Positions 1 through 9,261 of a stretch of DNA of 64,000 nucleotides are shown piece by piece; within the stretch, counting starts at the first letter, position 1, and each line of letters begins with the position of its first letter. The translations under genes were made by a program, and so were the position numbers. Source of the stretch: Actinomadura hallensis. GTDB taxonomy: Bacteria > Actinomycetota > Actinomycetes > Streptosporangiales > Streptosporangiaceae. The notes under the pieces were generated by a model. That model had not been told where the DNA came from. It searched no databases and worked only from the letters and a program-made list of their open reading frames with translations. The DNA lies in NCBI RefSeq assembly GCF_006716765.1, contig NZ_VFPO01000001.1, positions 806,001 to 870,000 on the forward strand. Reading direction: 5' to 3'.

Positions 1-42
1 TGATCGAGGAGGGGGACGTGCCGTGACCGAGAGGAGGGGGCG
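1..42 (+). other. left-edge tail of an upstream gene plus Shine-Dalgarno
   Basis: The first bases probably carry the 3' end of a gene lying outside the window. One frame ends in TGA at 24-26 after an acidic tail; another ends at 44-46 and would overlap the next start as GTGA. I cannot choose between them. The purine-rich stretch at about 31-40 (AGGAGGGGG) is the ribosome binding site for the BON gene at 43. Confidence 0.35.
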
Positions 43-312
43 GTGACTCACAGGTGCGGCCGGGATGTGGCCGATCTGCCGGGATACGTGTCCGCGCGGA
101 TCCAGGAGAGGCTCGCGGGAGAGGCGTACGAACTGGGCATCCGCGTCGACGTCCGCGGCAACACCGTGCACCTGCGGGGCGAGGTGGTGAGCGAGGAGCG
201 GCGCCTGGACGTCGAGGAGGCCGCCCGCGCCGCCGCCAAGGGCTGGGAGATCTGCAACGAGGTGCACGTCGTCGCGGTGGGCGAGCCGGAGGGGGAGGAG
301 ACGATCTCATGA
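43..312 (+). CDS. BON-domain protein
   Basis: This 89-residue protein looks like a single BON domain (a small alpha/beta fold often linked to membrane or envelope association). It shows the usual pattern of an amphipathic helix, then a strand with GNTVHLRGEV at about residues 39-48, then a second helix and a closing strand (EVHVVAVG). The GTG start is set by AGGAGGGGG a few bases upstream. There is no signal peptide or membrane segment, so a cytoplasmic location is likely. Its TGA overlaps the ATG of the phosphoesterase gene, so the two are almost certainly co-translated. The function is unknown. Confidence 0.7.
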   Translation: MTHRCGRDVADLPGYVSARIQERLAGEAYELGIRVDVRGNTVHLRGEVVSEERRLDVEEAARAAAKGWEICNEVHVVAVGEPEGEETIS

Positions 313-1064
313 TCCGGGTGGCTGCGGTGGGTGACCTGCACGTCGGGCCGGAGGTGGCCGGGACGTACCGGGGGCACCTGACCGGGCTGGCGGACCAGGC
401 GGACGTGTTCCTGGTCGCCGGGGACCTGACCAGGCACGGGACGGTCGAGGAGGGGCGGGTCGCGGCGGGGGAGCTGCGCGACCTCGGGGTGCCGGTGGTC
501 GCCGTCCTCGGCAACCACGACTACCACTCCGACGCCGAGGAGGAGATCGCGGACGTGCTCCGCGACGCCGGAGTGACCGTCCTGGAGGGCGACGGGACGG
601 TCCTGGACTGCGGCGGGACCCGGCTCGGCGTCGCGGGCGGCAAGGGGTTCGGCGGCGGGTTCGAGGGCAAGTGCGCCAGCGACTTCGGCGAGCCGGAGAT
701 GAAGGCGTTCATCCGGCACACCAGGGACTTCGCCGCGAGGCTGAACAAGGCGCTGACGGACCTGGACGCCGACGTCGTCATCAGCCTGACGCACTACTCC
801 CCCGCTGAGGACACTCTGGCGGGGGAGCCGCCGGAGATCTATCCGTTCCTCGGCAGCTACCTGCTGGGGGAGGCGATCGACTCGGCCGGGGCGGACCTCG
901 CCGTGCACGGTCACGCGCATAAGGGCACGGAGAAGGGCCTTACATCCGGCGGGGTCCGGGTACGGAACGTCGCTCTGCCCGTGCTCCAGCACGCGTACGC
1001 GATGTACTGCCTGGACGAACGCGGGATCGCCGCCCGCGCCCGGGAGGCCGTCTCCGTGTGGTGA
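309..1064 (+). CDS. calcineurin-like metallophosphoesterase
   Basis: This 251-residue protein carries the metallophosphoesterase signature blocks in order: GDLHVG near the N-terminus, GDLTRHG at about 40, GNHDYH at about 67, THYSP in the middle and HGHAHKG near residue 198. These are the His/Asp/Asn ligands of the dinuclear metal centre, so it should be a soluble phosphoesterase; the substrate cannot be read from sequence. The start is the ATG overlapping the upstream stop (ATGA). Longer forms of the frame run back through the BON gene and are not credible. It ends 50 bp from a convergent dehydrogenase gene. Confidence 0.85.
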   Translation: MIRVAAVGDLHVGPEVAGTYRGHLTGLADQADVFLVAGDLTRHGTVEEGRVAAGELRDLGVPVVAVLGNHDYHSDAEEEIADVLRDAGVTVLEGDGTVLDCGGTRLGVAGGKGFGGGFEGKCASDFGEPEMKAFIRHTRDFAARLNKALTDLDADVVISLTHYSPAEDTLAGEPPEIYPFLGSYLLGEAIDSAGADLAVHGHAHKGTEKGLTSGGVRVRNVALPVLQHAYAMYCLDERGIAARAREAVSVW

Positions 1065-1114
1065 TGGGCTCGTAGGCGGTGACCTCCCGGACGTTGATGC
1101 CGGTGGTGTCGTCG

Positions 1115-1963
1115 TCAGCCCGGGTGGATCTCGCCGCCCGCGGGCACCAGGGTCTGCCCGGTGTAGTAGGACGACAGGCGGTTGGAGGCGAAGAACACGT
1201 AGGACGGCGCGATCTCGTCGGGGTCGGCGGCGCGTCCCATCGGTGCCTGCTGCCCGAAGCCCTCGACGCGTTCCTCGTCGAACGTGGCGGGGATGAGGGG
1301 CGTCCAGACCGGCCCCGGGGCGACGCAGTTGACGCGGATCTCGCGGTCCATGAGGTTCTGGGCGAGGCACTCTGCCAGCGACATCGCGGCGGCCTTGCTG
1401 GCGGAGTAGTCGATGAGGGTCTTGTTGCCGCGCAGGCCGTTGATGGAGCCGGTGATGACGATGGACGATCCCGGCCCCATGTGGTCGAGGGCCTGCTGCA
1501 CGGTCCAGAAGAGCGCGAAGACGTTGACGGCGAACGTCCTGCGGAGCTGCTCGACGCCGATCTCGCGGAGGTCCTTGACCGGGGTCTGGGTGCCGTGGTG
1601 GAGGACGAGCACGTCCAGCCCGCCGAGGTCGCGGACGGTGTGCTCGACGACCTCGCGGCAGTGCCGCTCCTCGGCCATGTCGCCGCCGAACGTGACGCAG
1701 CGGCGCCCGGCGGCCTCGACCAGGCCGGCGGTGTGCCGGGCGTCGTCGTCCTCCTCCAGGTAGGTGATCGCGACGTCGGCGCCCTCCTTGGCGAACGCGA
1801 CGGCGGTGGCGCGCCCGATGCCGGAGTCGCCGCCGGTGACGAGGGCGCGGCGGCCCTCCAGGAGACCGCTGCCGGTGTAGTCGCGCATCTCGTCGCGCGG
1901 TTCGGGGGACATGTCGCCGGTGCGGCCGGGGTACCGCTGGCTCTGTGCGGGTCGCTCGCTCAT
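1115..1963 (-). CDS. SDR-family oxidoreductase (glucose/ribitol dehydrogenase-like)
   Basis: A 282-residue short-chain dehydrogenase. The Rossmann dinucleotide motif TGGDSGIG lies at about residues 43-50 and the catalytic Ser173, Tyr186 and Lys190 (YSASK) are present. The 40-residue N-terminal extension (SQRYPGRTGDM) is typical of the YghA/general-stress SDR subgroup. The usual NNAG structural motif reads HHGT here, which is unusual. The ATG at 1963 was chosen because upstream codons give a proline/serine-rich, non-homologous translation. It is divergent from the SDR gene at 2127, and the roughly 160 bp between them should hold both promoters. The substrate is not predictable; a sugar or alcohol is likely for the subgroup. 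Confidence 0.85.
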   Translation of the reverse strand: MSERPAQSQRYPGRTGDMSPEPRDEMRDYTGSGLLEGRRALVTGGDSGIGRATAVAFAKEGADVAITYLEEDDDARHTAGLVEAAGRRCVTFGGDMAEERHCREVVEHTVRDLGGLDVLVLHHGTQTPVKDLREIGVEQLRRTFAVNVFALFWTVQQALDHMGPGSSIVITGSINGLRGNKTLIDYSASKAAAMSLAECLAQNLMDREIRVNCVAPGPVWTPLIPATFDEERVEGFGQQAPMGRAADPDEIAPSYVFFASNRLSSYYTGQTLVPAGGEIHPG

Positions 1964-2126
1964 GGGAACGCGGGTGCCCCCCGCAGGCCGGAACAAACGT
2001 TCGCCTATTGTGACCAGGGAGCGGCCCGCGCCGCCGGCATCGGACGGGGGCGCGGGCGATGCGTGAGATGACTTCTGGGTAACATCACCCCGAACCACAT
2101 TCGGTCCCTGACGTAAGGTGCTGCTT

Positions 2127-2900
2127 ATGGACCTGAACGGAGTTTCCGCCGTCGTATCCGGTGGCGCGAGCGGGCTCGGTGAGGCCACCGTCCGCATGCT
2201 GGCCGCCGAGGGCGCCAAGCCGGTCATCGCCGACCTGAACGAGGACAAGGGCAAGGCCCTCGCCGACGAGGTCGGCGGCGTCTTCGTCAAGACGGACGTC
2301 TCGGACGAGGCCCAGGTGCAGGCCGCAGTCCAGGCCGCCGTCGACACCGGCAAGCCGCTGCGCGTGATCGTCAACAGCGCCGGCATCGGCTGGGCGTCGC
2401 GGACCGTGAACCGCGACGGCAGCCCGCACGACCTCGGCGCCTACGAGACCGTCATCCGGGTCAACCTGATCGGCACCTTCAACCTGATGCGCCTCGGCGC
2501 CGCCGCGATCTCCAAGACGGAGCCCGCCGACGAGGACGGCCTTCGCGGAGTGGTCATCAACACCGCGTCCGTCGCCGGGATCGAGGGCCAGACCGGCCAG
2601 GTCGCCTACTCGGCCTCCAAGGGCGGCATCATCGGCATGACGCTGCCCGCGGCGCGCGACCTCTCCGCGATCGGCGTCCGGGTCAACACCATCTGCCCGG
2701 GCATCATCGACACCCCGATCTACGGCGAGGGCGAGGCGGCGGAGGCGTTCAAGGCCAAGCTCGCCGCGCCGGTGCCGTTCCCGAAGCGGATGGGCCGGGC
2801 GTCGGAGTTCGCCCACCTCGTCAAGGCCCTGGTCGAGAACGACTACATGAACGGCGAGACCATCCGCTTCGACGGCGGTATCCGCTTCCAGCCGAAGTGA
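2127..2900 (+). CDS. SDR-family 3-hydroxyacyl-CoA dehydrogenase-like
   Basis: A 257-residue short-chain dehydrogenase with the cofactor motif SGGASGLG at residues 11-18, NSAG in place of NNAG, and the catalytic YSASK. The overall sequence resembles type II 3-hydroxyacyl-CoA dehydrogenases (HSD17B10 group), which oxidise 3-hydroxyacyl-CoA with NAD in fatty-acid or branched-chain catabolism. The ATG at 2127 is favoured over the in-frame GTG at 2118, because TAAGG at 2114-2118 is correctly spaced only for the ATG. The enoyl-CoA hydratase gene begins 7 bp after the stop, so the two consecutive beta-oxidation steps are co-transcribed. Confidence 0.85.
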   Translation: MDLNGVSAVVSGGASGLGEATVRMLAAEGAKPVIADLNEDKGKALADEVGGVFVKTDVSDEAQVQAAVQAAVDTGKPLRVIVNSAGIGWASRTVNRDGSPHDLGAYETVIRVNLIGTFNLMRLGAAAISKTEPADEDGLRGVVINTASVAGIEGQTGQVAYSASKGGIIGMTLPAARDLSAIGVRVNTICPGIIDTPIYGEGEAAEAFKAKLAAPVPFPKRMGRASEFAHLVKALVENDYMNGETIRFDGGIRFQPK

Positions 2901-2907
2901 GGCACCC

Positions 2908-3720
2908 ATGACCGACGCTGTACCTTCCGAGGGGGGACGACCCCCCGCGCCCCCCGAGGAAAGCGCTGTTCTGACGGAAGAGGACGGCGCAGTCCTCATC
3001 ATCACCATCAACCGTCCCGAGGCCCGCAACGCGGTCAACGGCGACGTGGCCCGCGGCATCGCCGCGGCGGTCGAGGAGCTCGACTCCCGCAAGGACCTGT
3101 CGATCGGCATCCTCACCGGCGCGGGCGGGACGTTCTGCTCCGGCATGGACCTCAAGGGCTTCCTGACGGGCGACAACCCGATCGTCGAGGGCCGCGGGTT
3201 CGCCGGGATCACCGAGCGTCCGGCGGCCAAGCCGCTGATCGCCGCCGTCGAGGGCTACGCGCTCGCGGGCGGCTGCGAGGTCGCGCTGGCCTGCGACATG
3301 ATCGTCGCGGCGAGGGACGCCCAGTTCGGGCTGCCCGAGCCGAAGCGCGGGCTGGTCGCGGGCGCCGGCGGGCTGCTGCGGCTGCCGAACCGCATCCCGT
3401 ACCACATCGCCATGGAGATCGCGCTCACCGGCGAGAAGTACCCGGCGGAGCGGATGGCCGAGCTCGGGTTCGTCAACCGGCTCACCGAGTCGGGTGGCGC
3501 GCTCGCGGCCGCCAAGGAGCTGGCCCTGCAGGTCGCCGAGAACGCCCCGCTGGCGCTCGCGGCGACCAAGAAGGTCATCGTGGAGTCCGCGGACTGGTCG
3601 TCGGCCGAGGCGTGGAAGAAGCAGCAGGAGATCATCATGCCTGTCTTCGCCTCCAAGGACGCCCAGGAGGGCCCGGCGGCCTTCGCCGAGAAGCGCAAGC
3701 CGAACTGGAAGGGCGAGTAG
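2908..3720 (+). CDS. enoyl-CoA hydratase/crotonase family
   Basis: A 270-residue crotonase-fold protein. It has the N-terminal INRPEARNAVN motif, the first oxyanion-hole block (FCSGMDL) and the second (GYALAGGCEVALACDM). The glutamates normally used for hydration are not obvious in the usual GAGG segment, so hydratase versus another crotonase activity stays open. It pairs with the upstream 3-hydroxyacyl-CoA dehydrogenase to give two consecutive beta-oxidation steps. A start at 2908 fits the 7-bp spacing after the upstream stop. A strong hairpin terminator follows at 3746. Confidence 0.88.
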   Translation: MTDAVPSEGGRPPAPPEESAVLTEEDGAVLIITINRPEARNAVNGDVARGIAAAVEELDSRKDLSIGILTGAGGTFCSGMDLKGFLTGDNPIVEGRGFAGITERPAAKPLIAAVEGYALAGGCEVALACDMIVAARDAQFGLPEPKRGLVAGAGGLLRLPNRIPYHIAMEIALTGEKYPAERMAELGFVNRLTESGGALAAAKELALQVAENAPLALAATKKVIVESADWSSAEAWKKQQEIIMPVFASKDAQEGPAAFAEKRKPNWKGE

Positions 3721-3745
3721 CCCTCCACGCCAGGCCGAAGCGTGA

Positions 3746-3779
3746 AAGACGCCCGGAATCAGATGGTTCCGGGCGTCTT
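3746..3779 (+). terminator. 13-bp perfect stem terminator
   Basis: The arms AAGACGCCCGGAA (3746-3758) and its exact complement (3767-3779) flank an 8-nt loop just after the enoyl-CoA hydratase stop. The position and perfect stem fit an intrinsic terminator. The A/T-ends of the arms give a short U-tract on the plus strand. Confidence 0.85.
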
Positions 3780-3902
3780 GCCTTGTGTAACGCAAGTGTC
3801 TGGTGCGTCCTTTTCCGGCCGGATGGACGGTTCCACTTACCTACCAGTAAGCGTTGCCGTACTCTTTGGCCCACGCCATGCAGTGATCTTGGGAGTGGGC
3901 AC

Positions 3903-4979
3903 ATGAGAAGAACCGCGGTGCTGGTGGCCGCCACCGCACTGGGCTGCGCCGCCGGAACGGTCGCCGTGGCGGCGCCCGCGCACGCCGCCGCCTGGACGGA
4001 CGTCCCCAGCGCGGCGCTGAAGTACAACGGCACCCTCGACCGGGTCGACTTCGGCGCCAAGAACGCCGGATGGGCCGTCGGCGCCGCGGGCAACTTCTTC
4101 GGCCCGCAGGCGAAGATCATGCGCTGGAACGGCTCGTCCTGGGTCGCCGACACGAGCCCCGCGTCCTTCACGCCGACCGACGTCGCCGTCGCGGACGCGA
4201 ACAACGCGTGGATCATCGGGTACAGCCTCTTCGGCACCACGAGCCTGCACTGGGACGGCACCAAGTGGAACCAGGTGCGCTACCCGCTGGTCGGGTTCCC
4301 GACCGCCGTGTCCGCCGCCCCCGACGGCACCGCCTACTCCATCGCCGGCATCGACGCCGCGTCCGGCGGCCCCAGCGCCATCCTGCGCTGGACGGGCAGC
4401 GGATGGGTCGACCCCCAGGTCCCGCTTCCCCCGTCCTCCTCGATCACCGCCGTCGACGTCCGCTCCAAGAACGACGTATGGCTCGCGGGCACCACCGCCT
4501 CCGCGGGCGCCTCCGTCACCGGACTGGTGATGCACTTCAACGGCAGCACCTGGAAGCGGATCGACGTCCCGGGCAACATGGGCGTCCCCGGCTTCCAGGG
4601 CACCCTGCACCGGATCGTCGTGAACTCGCCGACGAACGTGTACGTGCTGCGCGTCCGGCAGAACGCCCAGATCAGCAACGCGATCCTCCGCTACGACGGC
4701 TCGTCCTGGCAGACGATCAACACCCCGTTGAACGCGGCGGGCATCGGCCTGTCGTCCGACGGCGCGAACGGCGTCGTCATGCTCCCCATCACCACGGGGA
4801 ACAGGTCGCAGTACATGCACTACAACGGCTCGTCCTGGACGACCCTCAACGGCCCCGCCCGCTCGGGCACCGTCCAGGCCACCGACGCCGACTGGCGGCC
4901 CGGCACCACCGCCGTCGTGAGCGCCGGCACCGCCTCCGAGCCGAGCAAGAAGAATCCGTTCATCGAGTACTTCAGCTGA
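3903..4979 (+). CDS. secreted repeat protein, probable beta-propeller
   Basis: A 358-residue protein with a clear Sec signal peptide (MRRTAVLVAA..., cleavage near AHA-A at about residue 31). The mature part is built of recurring W-D/N-G-x-x-W modules (RWNGSSW, HWDGTKW, RWTGSGW, HFNGSTW, RYDGSSW, HYNGSSW), each with a preceding NAW/DVW-type strand. About six such blades suggest a BNR/Kelch-like beta-propeller exported to the surface or medium. No catalytic residues are recognisable. The ATG at 3903 gives the signal peptide; upstream codons overlap the terminator. It is probably a single-gene unit. Confidence 0.75.
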   Translation: MRRTAVLVAATALGCAAGTVAVAAPAHAAAWTDVPSAALKYNGTLDRVDFGAKNAGWAVGAAGNFFGPQAKIMRWNGSSWVADTSPASFTPTDVAVADANNAWIIGYSLFGTTSLHWDGTKWNQVRYPLVGFPTAVSAAPDGTAYSIAGIDAASGGPSAILRWTGSGWVDPQVPLPPSSSITAVDVRSKNDVWLAGTTASAGASVTGLVMHFNGSTWKRIDVPGNMGVPGFQGTLHRIVVNSPTNVYVLRVRQNAQISNAILRYDGSSWQTINTPLNAAGIGLSSDGANGVVMLPITTGNRSQYMHYNGSSWTTLNGPARSGTVQATDADWRPGTTAVVSAGTASEPSKKNPFIEYFS

Positions 4980-5162
4980 CCTTCCCCCCGCACGCGCCCG
5001 CCTCGCACGCCCCCGACCGAGGCGGGCGCGTCGCCGTTCGCCCCGTGCGCACGCCCAGGCGGGCGACAAAGCGCACAAAACGTGCGGGTTGCGCCGCTCG
5101 GCGTCGCGAAGCGCGGGACAGCCGTAGGCTCGTCCACCACATCGACCCCCGGGGGGAGGCCC

Positions 5163-6059
5163 ATGGACATCATCAGCCGGGCGAAATGGGGCGCCCGGGC
5201 ACCCCGATCGCGCAGCACGGTGAGCTGGTCGCAGCGCCGCGAGTTCATCGTGCACTACTCCGAAGGCCCCACGACCCAGTCGGTCCGGAGCATCCAGGAC
5301 TTCCACATGGACGGCCGGGGCTGGGCGGACATCGGCTACAACTTCCTGGTCGACGTCAGCGGCCGGATCTACGAGGGCCGCGGATGGCTGGTCGTCGGAG
5401 CGCACGCCCCCGACCACAACACCTCCGGCATCGGGGTGTGCATGATCGGCCGCGACGGCGACTCCACCGCGGCCGCGAAGCGGTCCATCCGGTGGCTGTA
5501 CGACGAGGCCGTCCGCCGGGCCGGGCGGAACCTGGCCAAGCTCGGGCACCGCGACGTGTACGCGACCAGCTGCCCCGGAAACGAGCTGTACGCGTGGGTC
5601 CGGGCCGGGATGCCCGCGGACGTCGGGGACGATGACATGCCGGAATACGTCTCCGTCGGGATGGGCGAGGCGCAGGACTTCCCGCCGAACACCTGGGTCA
5701 CGATCGACTGGGGCCGCGAGTACTCCGACGGGGGCCGCCACCACGGGGACGGCGGCGGCCCGTCCTTCGTCGTCGGGCCCGCCCGCTACGCCTTCACCGC
5801 CAACGTCCGCGTCGAGGGCCTCGCCGCCGGAACCGAACTCCAGGCCCGCGCGATCGAGCACCCCGAGTCGGGCGGTTCGGCCGCCGCCGGCCCGCTCGCC
5901 GAGTACGTCGCGAGCAACGGCGCGACCTTCGTGCACTACAACGTCGCCGCGGACACCGTCCCCGACGGGCACAGGGTCCGTTTCCAGGTCATGCACTTCG
6001 GCGCCGAGACCGCCCGCATCACCTCCGGCACCGCCAAGGCCTTCGCCTGGCCCACCTGA
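5163..6059 (+). CDS. PGRP-type N-acetylmuramoyl-L-alanine amidase
   Basis: A 298-residue protein with an N-terminal amidase_2/peptidoglycan-recognition domain (about 1-165). It has RAKWGAR at the start, a zinc-ligand His in FIVHYSEG, the WADIGYNFLVD segment, and the HRD...TSCPG block that supplies the last zinc ligands. This predicts cleavage between MurNAc and L-Ala of peptidoglycan. The C-terminal half (about 170-298) is a beta-rich domain of unknown role. No signal peptide is visible, so export would have to be non-classical or the enzyme acts on release. A strong GGGGGGAGG lies before the ATG. Confidence 0.82.
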   Translation: MDIISRAKWGARAPRSRSTVSWSQRREFIVHYSEGPTTQSVRSIQDFHMDGRGWADIGYNFLVDVSGRIYEGRGWLVVGAHAPDHNTSGIGVCMIGRDGDSTAAAKRSIRWLYDEAVRRAGRNLAKLGHRDVYATSCPGNELYAWVRAGMPADVGDDDMPEYVSVGMGEAQDFPPNTWVTIDWGREYSDGGRHHGDGGGPSFVVGPARYAFTANVRVEGLAAGTELQARAIEHPESGGSAAAGPLAEYVASNGATFVHYNVAADTVPDGHRVRFQVMHFGAETARITSGTAKAFAWPT

Positions 6060-6170
6060 CCCGGAGCGCCGACCCGGCGAGGACGGTCCCGGTGCGCGGG
6101 GACACGTGCCGGTGAATCATCCTCTGCGAGCGGGTGTGGTGAATCACGTGACAAGTCGCACACCCGGATG

Positions 6171-6206
6171 GCTGTCCGAACGGTCAGAACTGACCGTTCG
6201 GACAGC
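6171..6206. promoter_or_regulatory. TetR operator: 17-bp inverted repeat
   Basis: The arm GCTGTCCGAACGGTCAG (6171-6187) is followed by AA and its exact complement (6190-6206). The right arm ends 13 bp before the ATG of the TetR gene. This is the size and placement of an autoregulatory TetR operator and would cover its promoter or start. Confidence 0.85.
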
Positions 6207-6218
6207 TATCGTGGCGGC

Positions 6219-6779
6219 ATGGCCAGATCGCCCACCGGCCTCAGGGACAGGCTCCTGAAGTCGGCCCTCCGCTTGTTCACGCAGCGCGGCTACCGCGGGA
6301 CGTCGCTCGCCGACATCGCCGCCGACGTCGGCTGTTCCAAGGCGTCGCTGCTGTACCACTTCACGACCAAGGAGGCGATCCTCGCGGAGCTGCTGCTCCC
6401 GATCGCCAAGGAGGCGGCCGCGCTGGACGCCCGCCTGAGCGCCCTCGACGACCGGGACGTCGTCGAGGCCGCCGTCACCGGATTCGTGGACCTCACCCTG
6501 CGGTTCCGCCTCGAGATCAAGCTCCTGTTCGACAACCTGGCCGACGCCACCTCGCTGCCCGACCTCGGCGTCGAGGGCGTCGAGGGCCTCGAGTCCCGGC
6601 TCGTCGACGCGATGGCGGGCCGCTCCTCCGACCCGCGGGACGTGGCGGCCGCCCACGTCGCGCTGGGCGGCGTGTTCGTGGCCGGCGCGGCGACCGAGCG
6701 GCTGCCGTTCGACGACGCGACGCTGCGCGACGCGCTGACGGCCAGCGCGCTGCGCGCCGTGGGCCGCGCTCCCGCCTGA
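6219..6779 (+). CDS. TetR/AcrR-family transcriptional regulator
   Basis: A 186-residue regulator. The N-terminal helix-turn-helix is typical (LFTQRGYRGTSLADIAADVG, then CSKASLLYHFTTKEAI) and the C-terminal half is the helical ligand-binding and dimer domain. The ATG at 6219 follows the palindromic operator directly; the longer in-frame start would run through the operator and is rejected. By position it probably represses itself, and possibly the MMPL transporter gene about 190 bp downstream on the same strand. The ligand is unknown. Confidence 0.88.
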   Translation: MARSPTGLRDRLLKSALRLFTQRGYRGTSLADIAADVGCSKASLLYHFTTKEAILAELLLPIAKEAAALDARLSALDDRDVVEAAVTGFVDLTLRFRLEIKLLFDNLADATSLPDLGVEGVEGLESRLVDAMAGRSSDPRDVAAAHVALGGVFVAGAATERLPFDDATLRDALTASALRAVGRAPA

Positions 6780-6971
6780 CCGGGGCTCCCCTCCCCGACC
6801 CGGGTTCCCCGCCTGACCCGCGCTTCCACCGGCTGGACGGCCTTCCGTCGCCCCCGCCCGGATCAAAGCGTTTCAAACGGTCCCCGGCGTCAACCAACCC
6901 CTGGCATCGACAAGCACCGGCGTTCACGAGACCTGGGCGCCCGTGCAGACCCTGGAAGGAAAGACTCTCCG

Positions 6972-9134
6972 ATGGCGACCCTGCTGTACCGGCTGGGCCG
7001 TTGGTGCTTCGGGCGCCGCGGCCTGGTCCTCCTCGTCTGGCTGGTCCTGCTCGGCGGGCTCGGCGGGGCGGCGGCCGCGTTCAGCGGACCGACGACCGAC
7101 GAGTTCCGCATGCCCGGCACCGAGTCGCAGCGCGCGATGGACGCCCTGGAGAAGCGGTTCCCGGAGGCGACCGGCGCGTCCGGCACCGTCGTCGTCGCGG
7201 CGCCGCCGGGCGAGAGGCTGGCGCCGGAGCGGGTCGCCCCGATCGTGCGGGAGGCCGCCGCCGTGCCCGGCGTGACCGCGGCCGTCGACCCGTTCCAGGC
7301 CAGGTCGGTCTCGCCCGACGGGCGGTACGCCCTCGTCCAGGTCCAGTTCGCCGACGAGCTGCCCGACCTCACCGACGAGCAGTTCACCGCCTTCCGGAAG
7401 ATCGCCGAGGGCGACCACGGGGACCTGCGCGTCGAGGTCGGCGGCGAGGTCGTCCAGGAGCGGTACGGCGTCGCGGCCACCGAGATCATCGGCGTCGCCG
7501 TCGCCGCGATCGTGCTGGTCATCACCTTCGGGTCGCTCGTCGCCGCCGGGATGACCCTCGTCAACGCCCTGGTCGGCGTCGGGGTCGGGATGGCCGGGCT
7601 GTACGCGCTGTCCGGCGTCGTCAGCCTCAACAACGCCACGCCGGTGCTGGCCCTCATGCTGGGCCTCGCCGTCGGCATCGACTACTCGCTGTTCATCACC
7701 TCCCGGTACCGGCAGAACCTCATGGAGGGCCTGGAGGCGAGGGAGGCCGCCGGCCGCGCCATCGGCACCGCCGGGTCCGCCGTGGTGTTCGCCGGCGCCA
7801 CCGTGGTGATCGCGCTCGCCGGGCTGTCGGTCGTCGGCATCCCGTTCCTGACCGCGATGGGCCTCGCGGCCGCCGGGACCGTCGCCGTCGCCGTCCTCGT
7901 CGCCCTGACGCTGCTGCCCGCCGTGCTGGCCTTCACCGGGACGAAGATCCTCTCCCGCCGGCAGCGCGCCGGGCGCGGCCGCGGCGCGGCGGAGGGCTTC
8001 GGGTTCCGCTGGGGACGCCTCCTCACCAGGATGCGGCTGCCCGTCCTTCTGGTCGGGGTGCTCGCCCTGGGCGCGCTCGCCCTGCCCGTCCAGGACATGC
8101 GGCTCGCGCTGCCCGACGCCGGCACCGCCGCCGAGGACTCCCCGCAGCGCAAGGCGTACGACCTGATCAGCGAGGGCTTCGGCCCCGGGTTCAACGGGCG
8201 CCTGATCGCCGTCGTCAACGGCGACACCCCCGCCGCCGCGCGCGCCGCGGCGCAGCAGGCGGCCGGGCTCATCGGCGGGGTCGAGGGCGTGCAGGCGGTC
8301 GCCCCGCCGCAGTTCAACCGGGACGGGACGACCGCGCTCGTCGCCGTGATCCCCGAGGGCGGCCCCAGCGACGCCGTCACCGAGGACGCCGTCCACGCCG
8401 TCCGCGACAAGGTGGCCGGGGTCGAGGGCGCGGAGATCGCGCTCACCGGCGTCACCGCGCTCGGCATCGACATCTCCGAGAAGCTCGCCGGCGTCCTGCC
8501 GGTCTACCTGCTCCTCGTGGTAGGGCTGTCAATCCTGCTGCTGATGCTGGTGTTCCGGTCCGTCCTGGTGCCGCTGAAGGCCGCCGCGGGCTTCCTGCTG
8601 ACGGTCGGCGCGACGTTCGGCCTCACCACCGCCGTCTTCCAGCAGGGGCACCTCGCGTCCCTGGTCGGGGTCGATGTGCCCGGCCCGCTGATCAGCTTCC
8701 TGCCGATCATCATGATCGGCATCCTGTTCGGCCTCGCGATGGACTACGAGGTCTTCCTCGTCTCCAAGATGCGGGAGGACTTCGTGCACGGCGACCCGCC
8801 GCAGCGGGCGATGGTCAACGGGCTGGGCCAGAACGCCCGCGTGGTCACCGCCGCCGCGCTCATCATGTGCGCGGTGTTCGCCGGGTTCGTCCTCACCCCG
8901 GACCCGATCATCAAGTCGATCGGGTTCGCGCTGGCCGTCGGCGTGTTCATCGACGCGTTCATCGTCCGGATGACGCTCGTCCCGGCCGTGATGTCCGTGC
9001 TCGGCCGCGCCGCCTGGTGGCTTCCGCGGTGGCTGGACCGCGTCCTCCCCGACCTGGACGTCGAGGGAGAGAACCTGCGCCGCTCCCTGCCCGAGCCGGC
9101 CGCCCGCCCGCAGGAGGCCGCCGTCTCCGGCTAG
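6972..9134 (+). CDS. MMPL/RND-family membrane transporter
   Basis: A 720-residue polytopic protein with the duplicated MMPL architecture: a first TM, an extracytoplasmic loop (about 45-165), a five-TM block with LGLAVGIDYSLFITSRYR, then the repeat with a second loop and LFGLAMDYEVFLVSKMRED. The Asp-Tyr pairs are the proton-relay positions of this family. MMPL proteins export lipids or hydrophobic compounds using proton-motive force; the substrate is not predictable. GGAAGG upstream supports the ATG at 6972. The TetR gene just before it is a plausible local regulator. Confidence 0.88.
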   Translation: MATLLYRLGRWCFGRRGLVLLVWLVLLGGLGGAAAAFSGPTTDEFRMPGTESQRAMDALEKRFPEATGASGTVVVAAPPGERLAPERVAPIVREAAAVPGVTAAVDPFQARSVSPDGRYALVQVQFADELPDLTDEQFTAFRKIAEGDHGDLRVEVGGEVVQERYGVAATEIIGVAVAAIVLVITFGSLVAAGMTLVNALVGVGVGMAGLYALSGVVSLNNATPVLALMLGLAVGIDYSLFITSRYRQNLMEGLEAREAAGRAIGTAGSAVVFAGATVVIALAGLSVVGIPFLTAMGLAAAGTVAVAVLVALTLLPAVLAFTGTKILSRRQRAGRGRGAAEGFGFRWGRLLTRMRLPVLLVGVLALGALALPVQDMRLALPDAGTAAEDSPQRKAYDLISEGFGPGFNGRLIAVVNGDTPAAARAAAQQAAGLIGGVEGVQAVAPPQFNRDGTTALVAVIPEGGPSDAVTEDAVHAVRDKVAGVEGAEIALTGVTALGIDISEKLAGVLPVYLLLVVGLSILLLMLVFRSVLVPLKAAAGFLLTVGATFGLTTAVFQQGHLASLVGVDVPGPLISFLPIIMIGILFGLAMDYEVFLVSKMREDFVHGDPPQRAMVNGLGQNARVVTAAALIMCAVFAGFVLTPDPIIKSIGFALAVGVFIDAFIVRMTLVPAVMSVLGRAAWWLPRWLDRVLPDLDVEGENLRRSLPEPAARPQEAAVSG

Positions 9135-9261
9135 GACCGCGACCTCTCAGGACCGCCACCTCTCAGGACCGCCGGGGCGCCGCACCCCGTCGCCGAGCCG
9201 TGATCCCGGAGGCCGGAGCCGTCGGGACGCCGGCGTCGGCGACGGCGGTGCGGCGCGGAGT

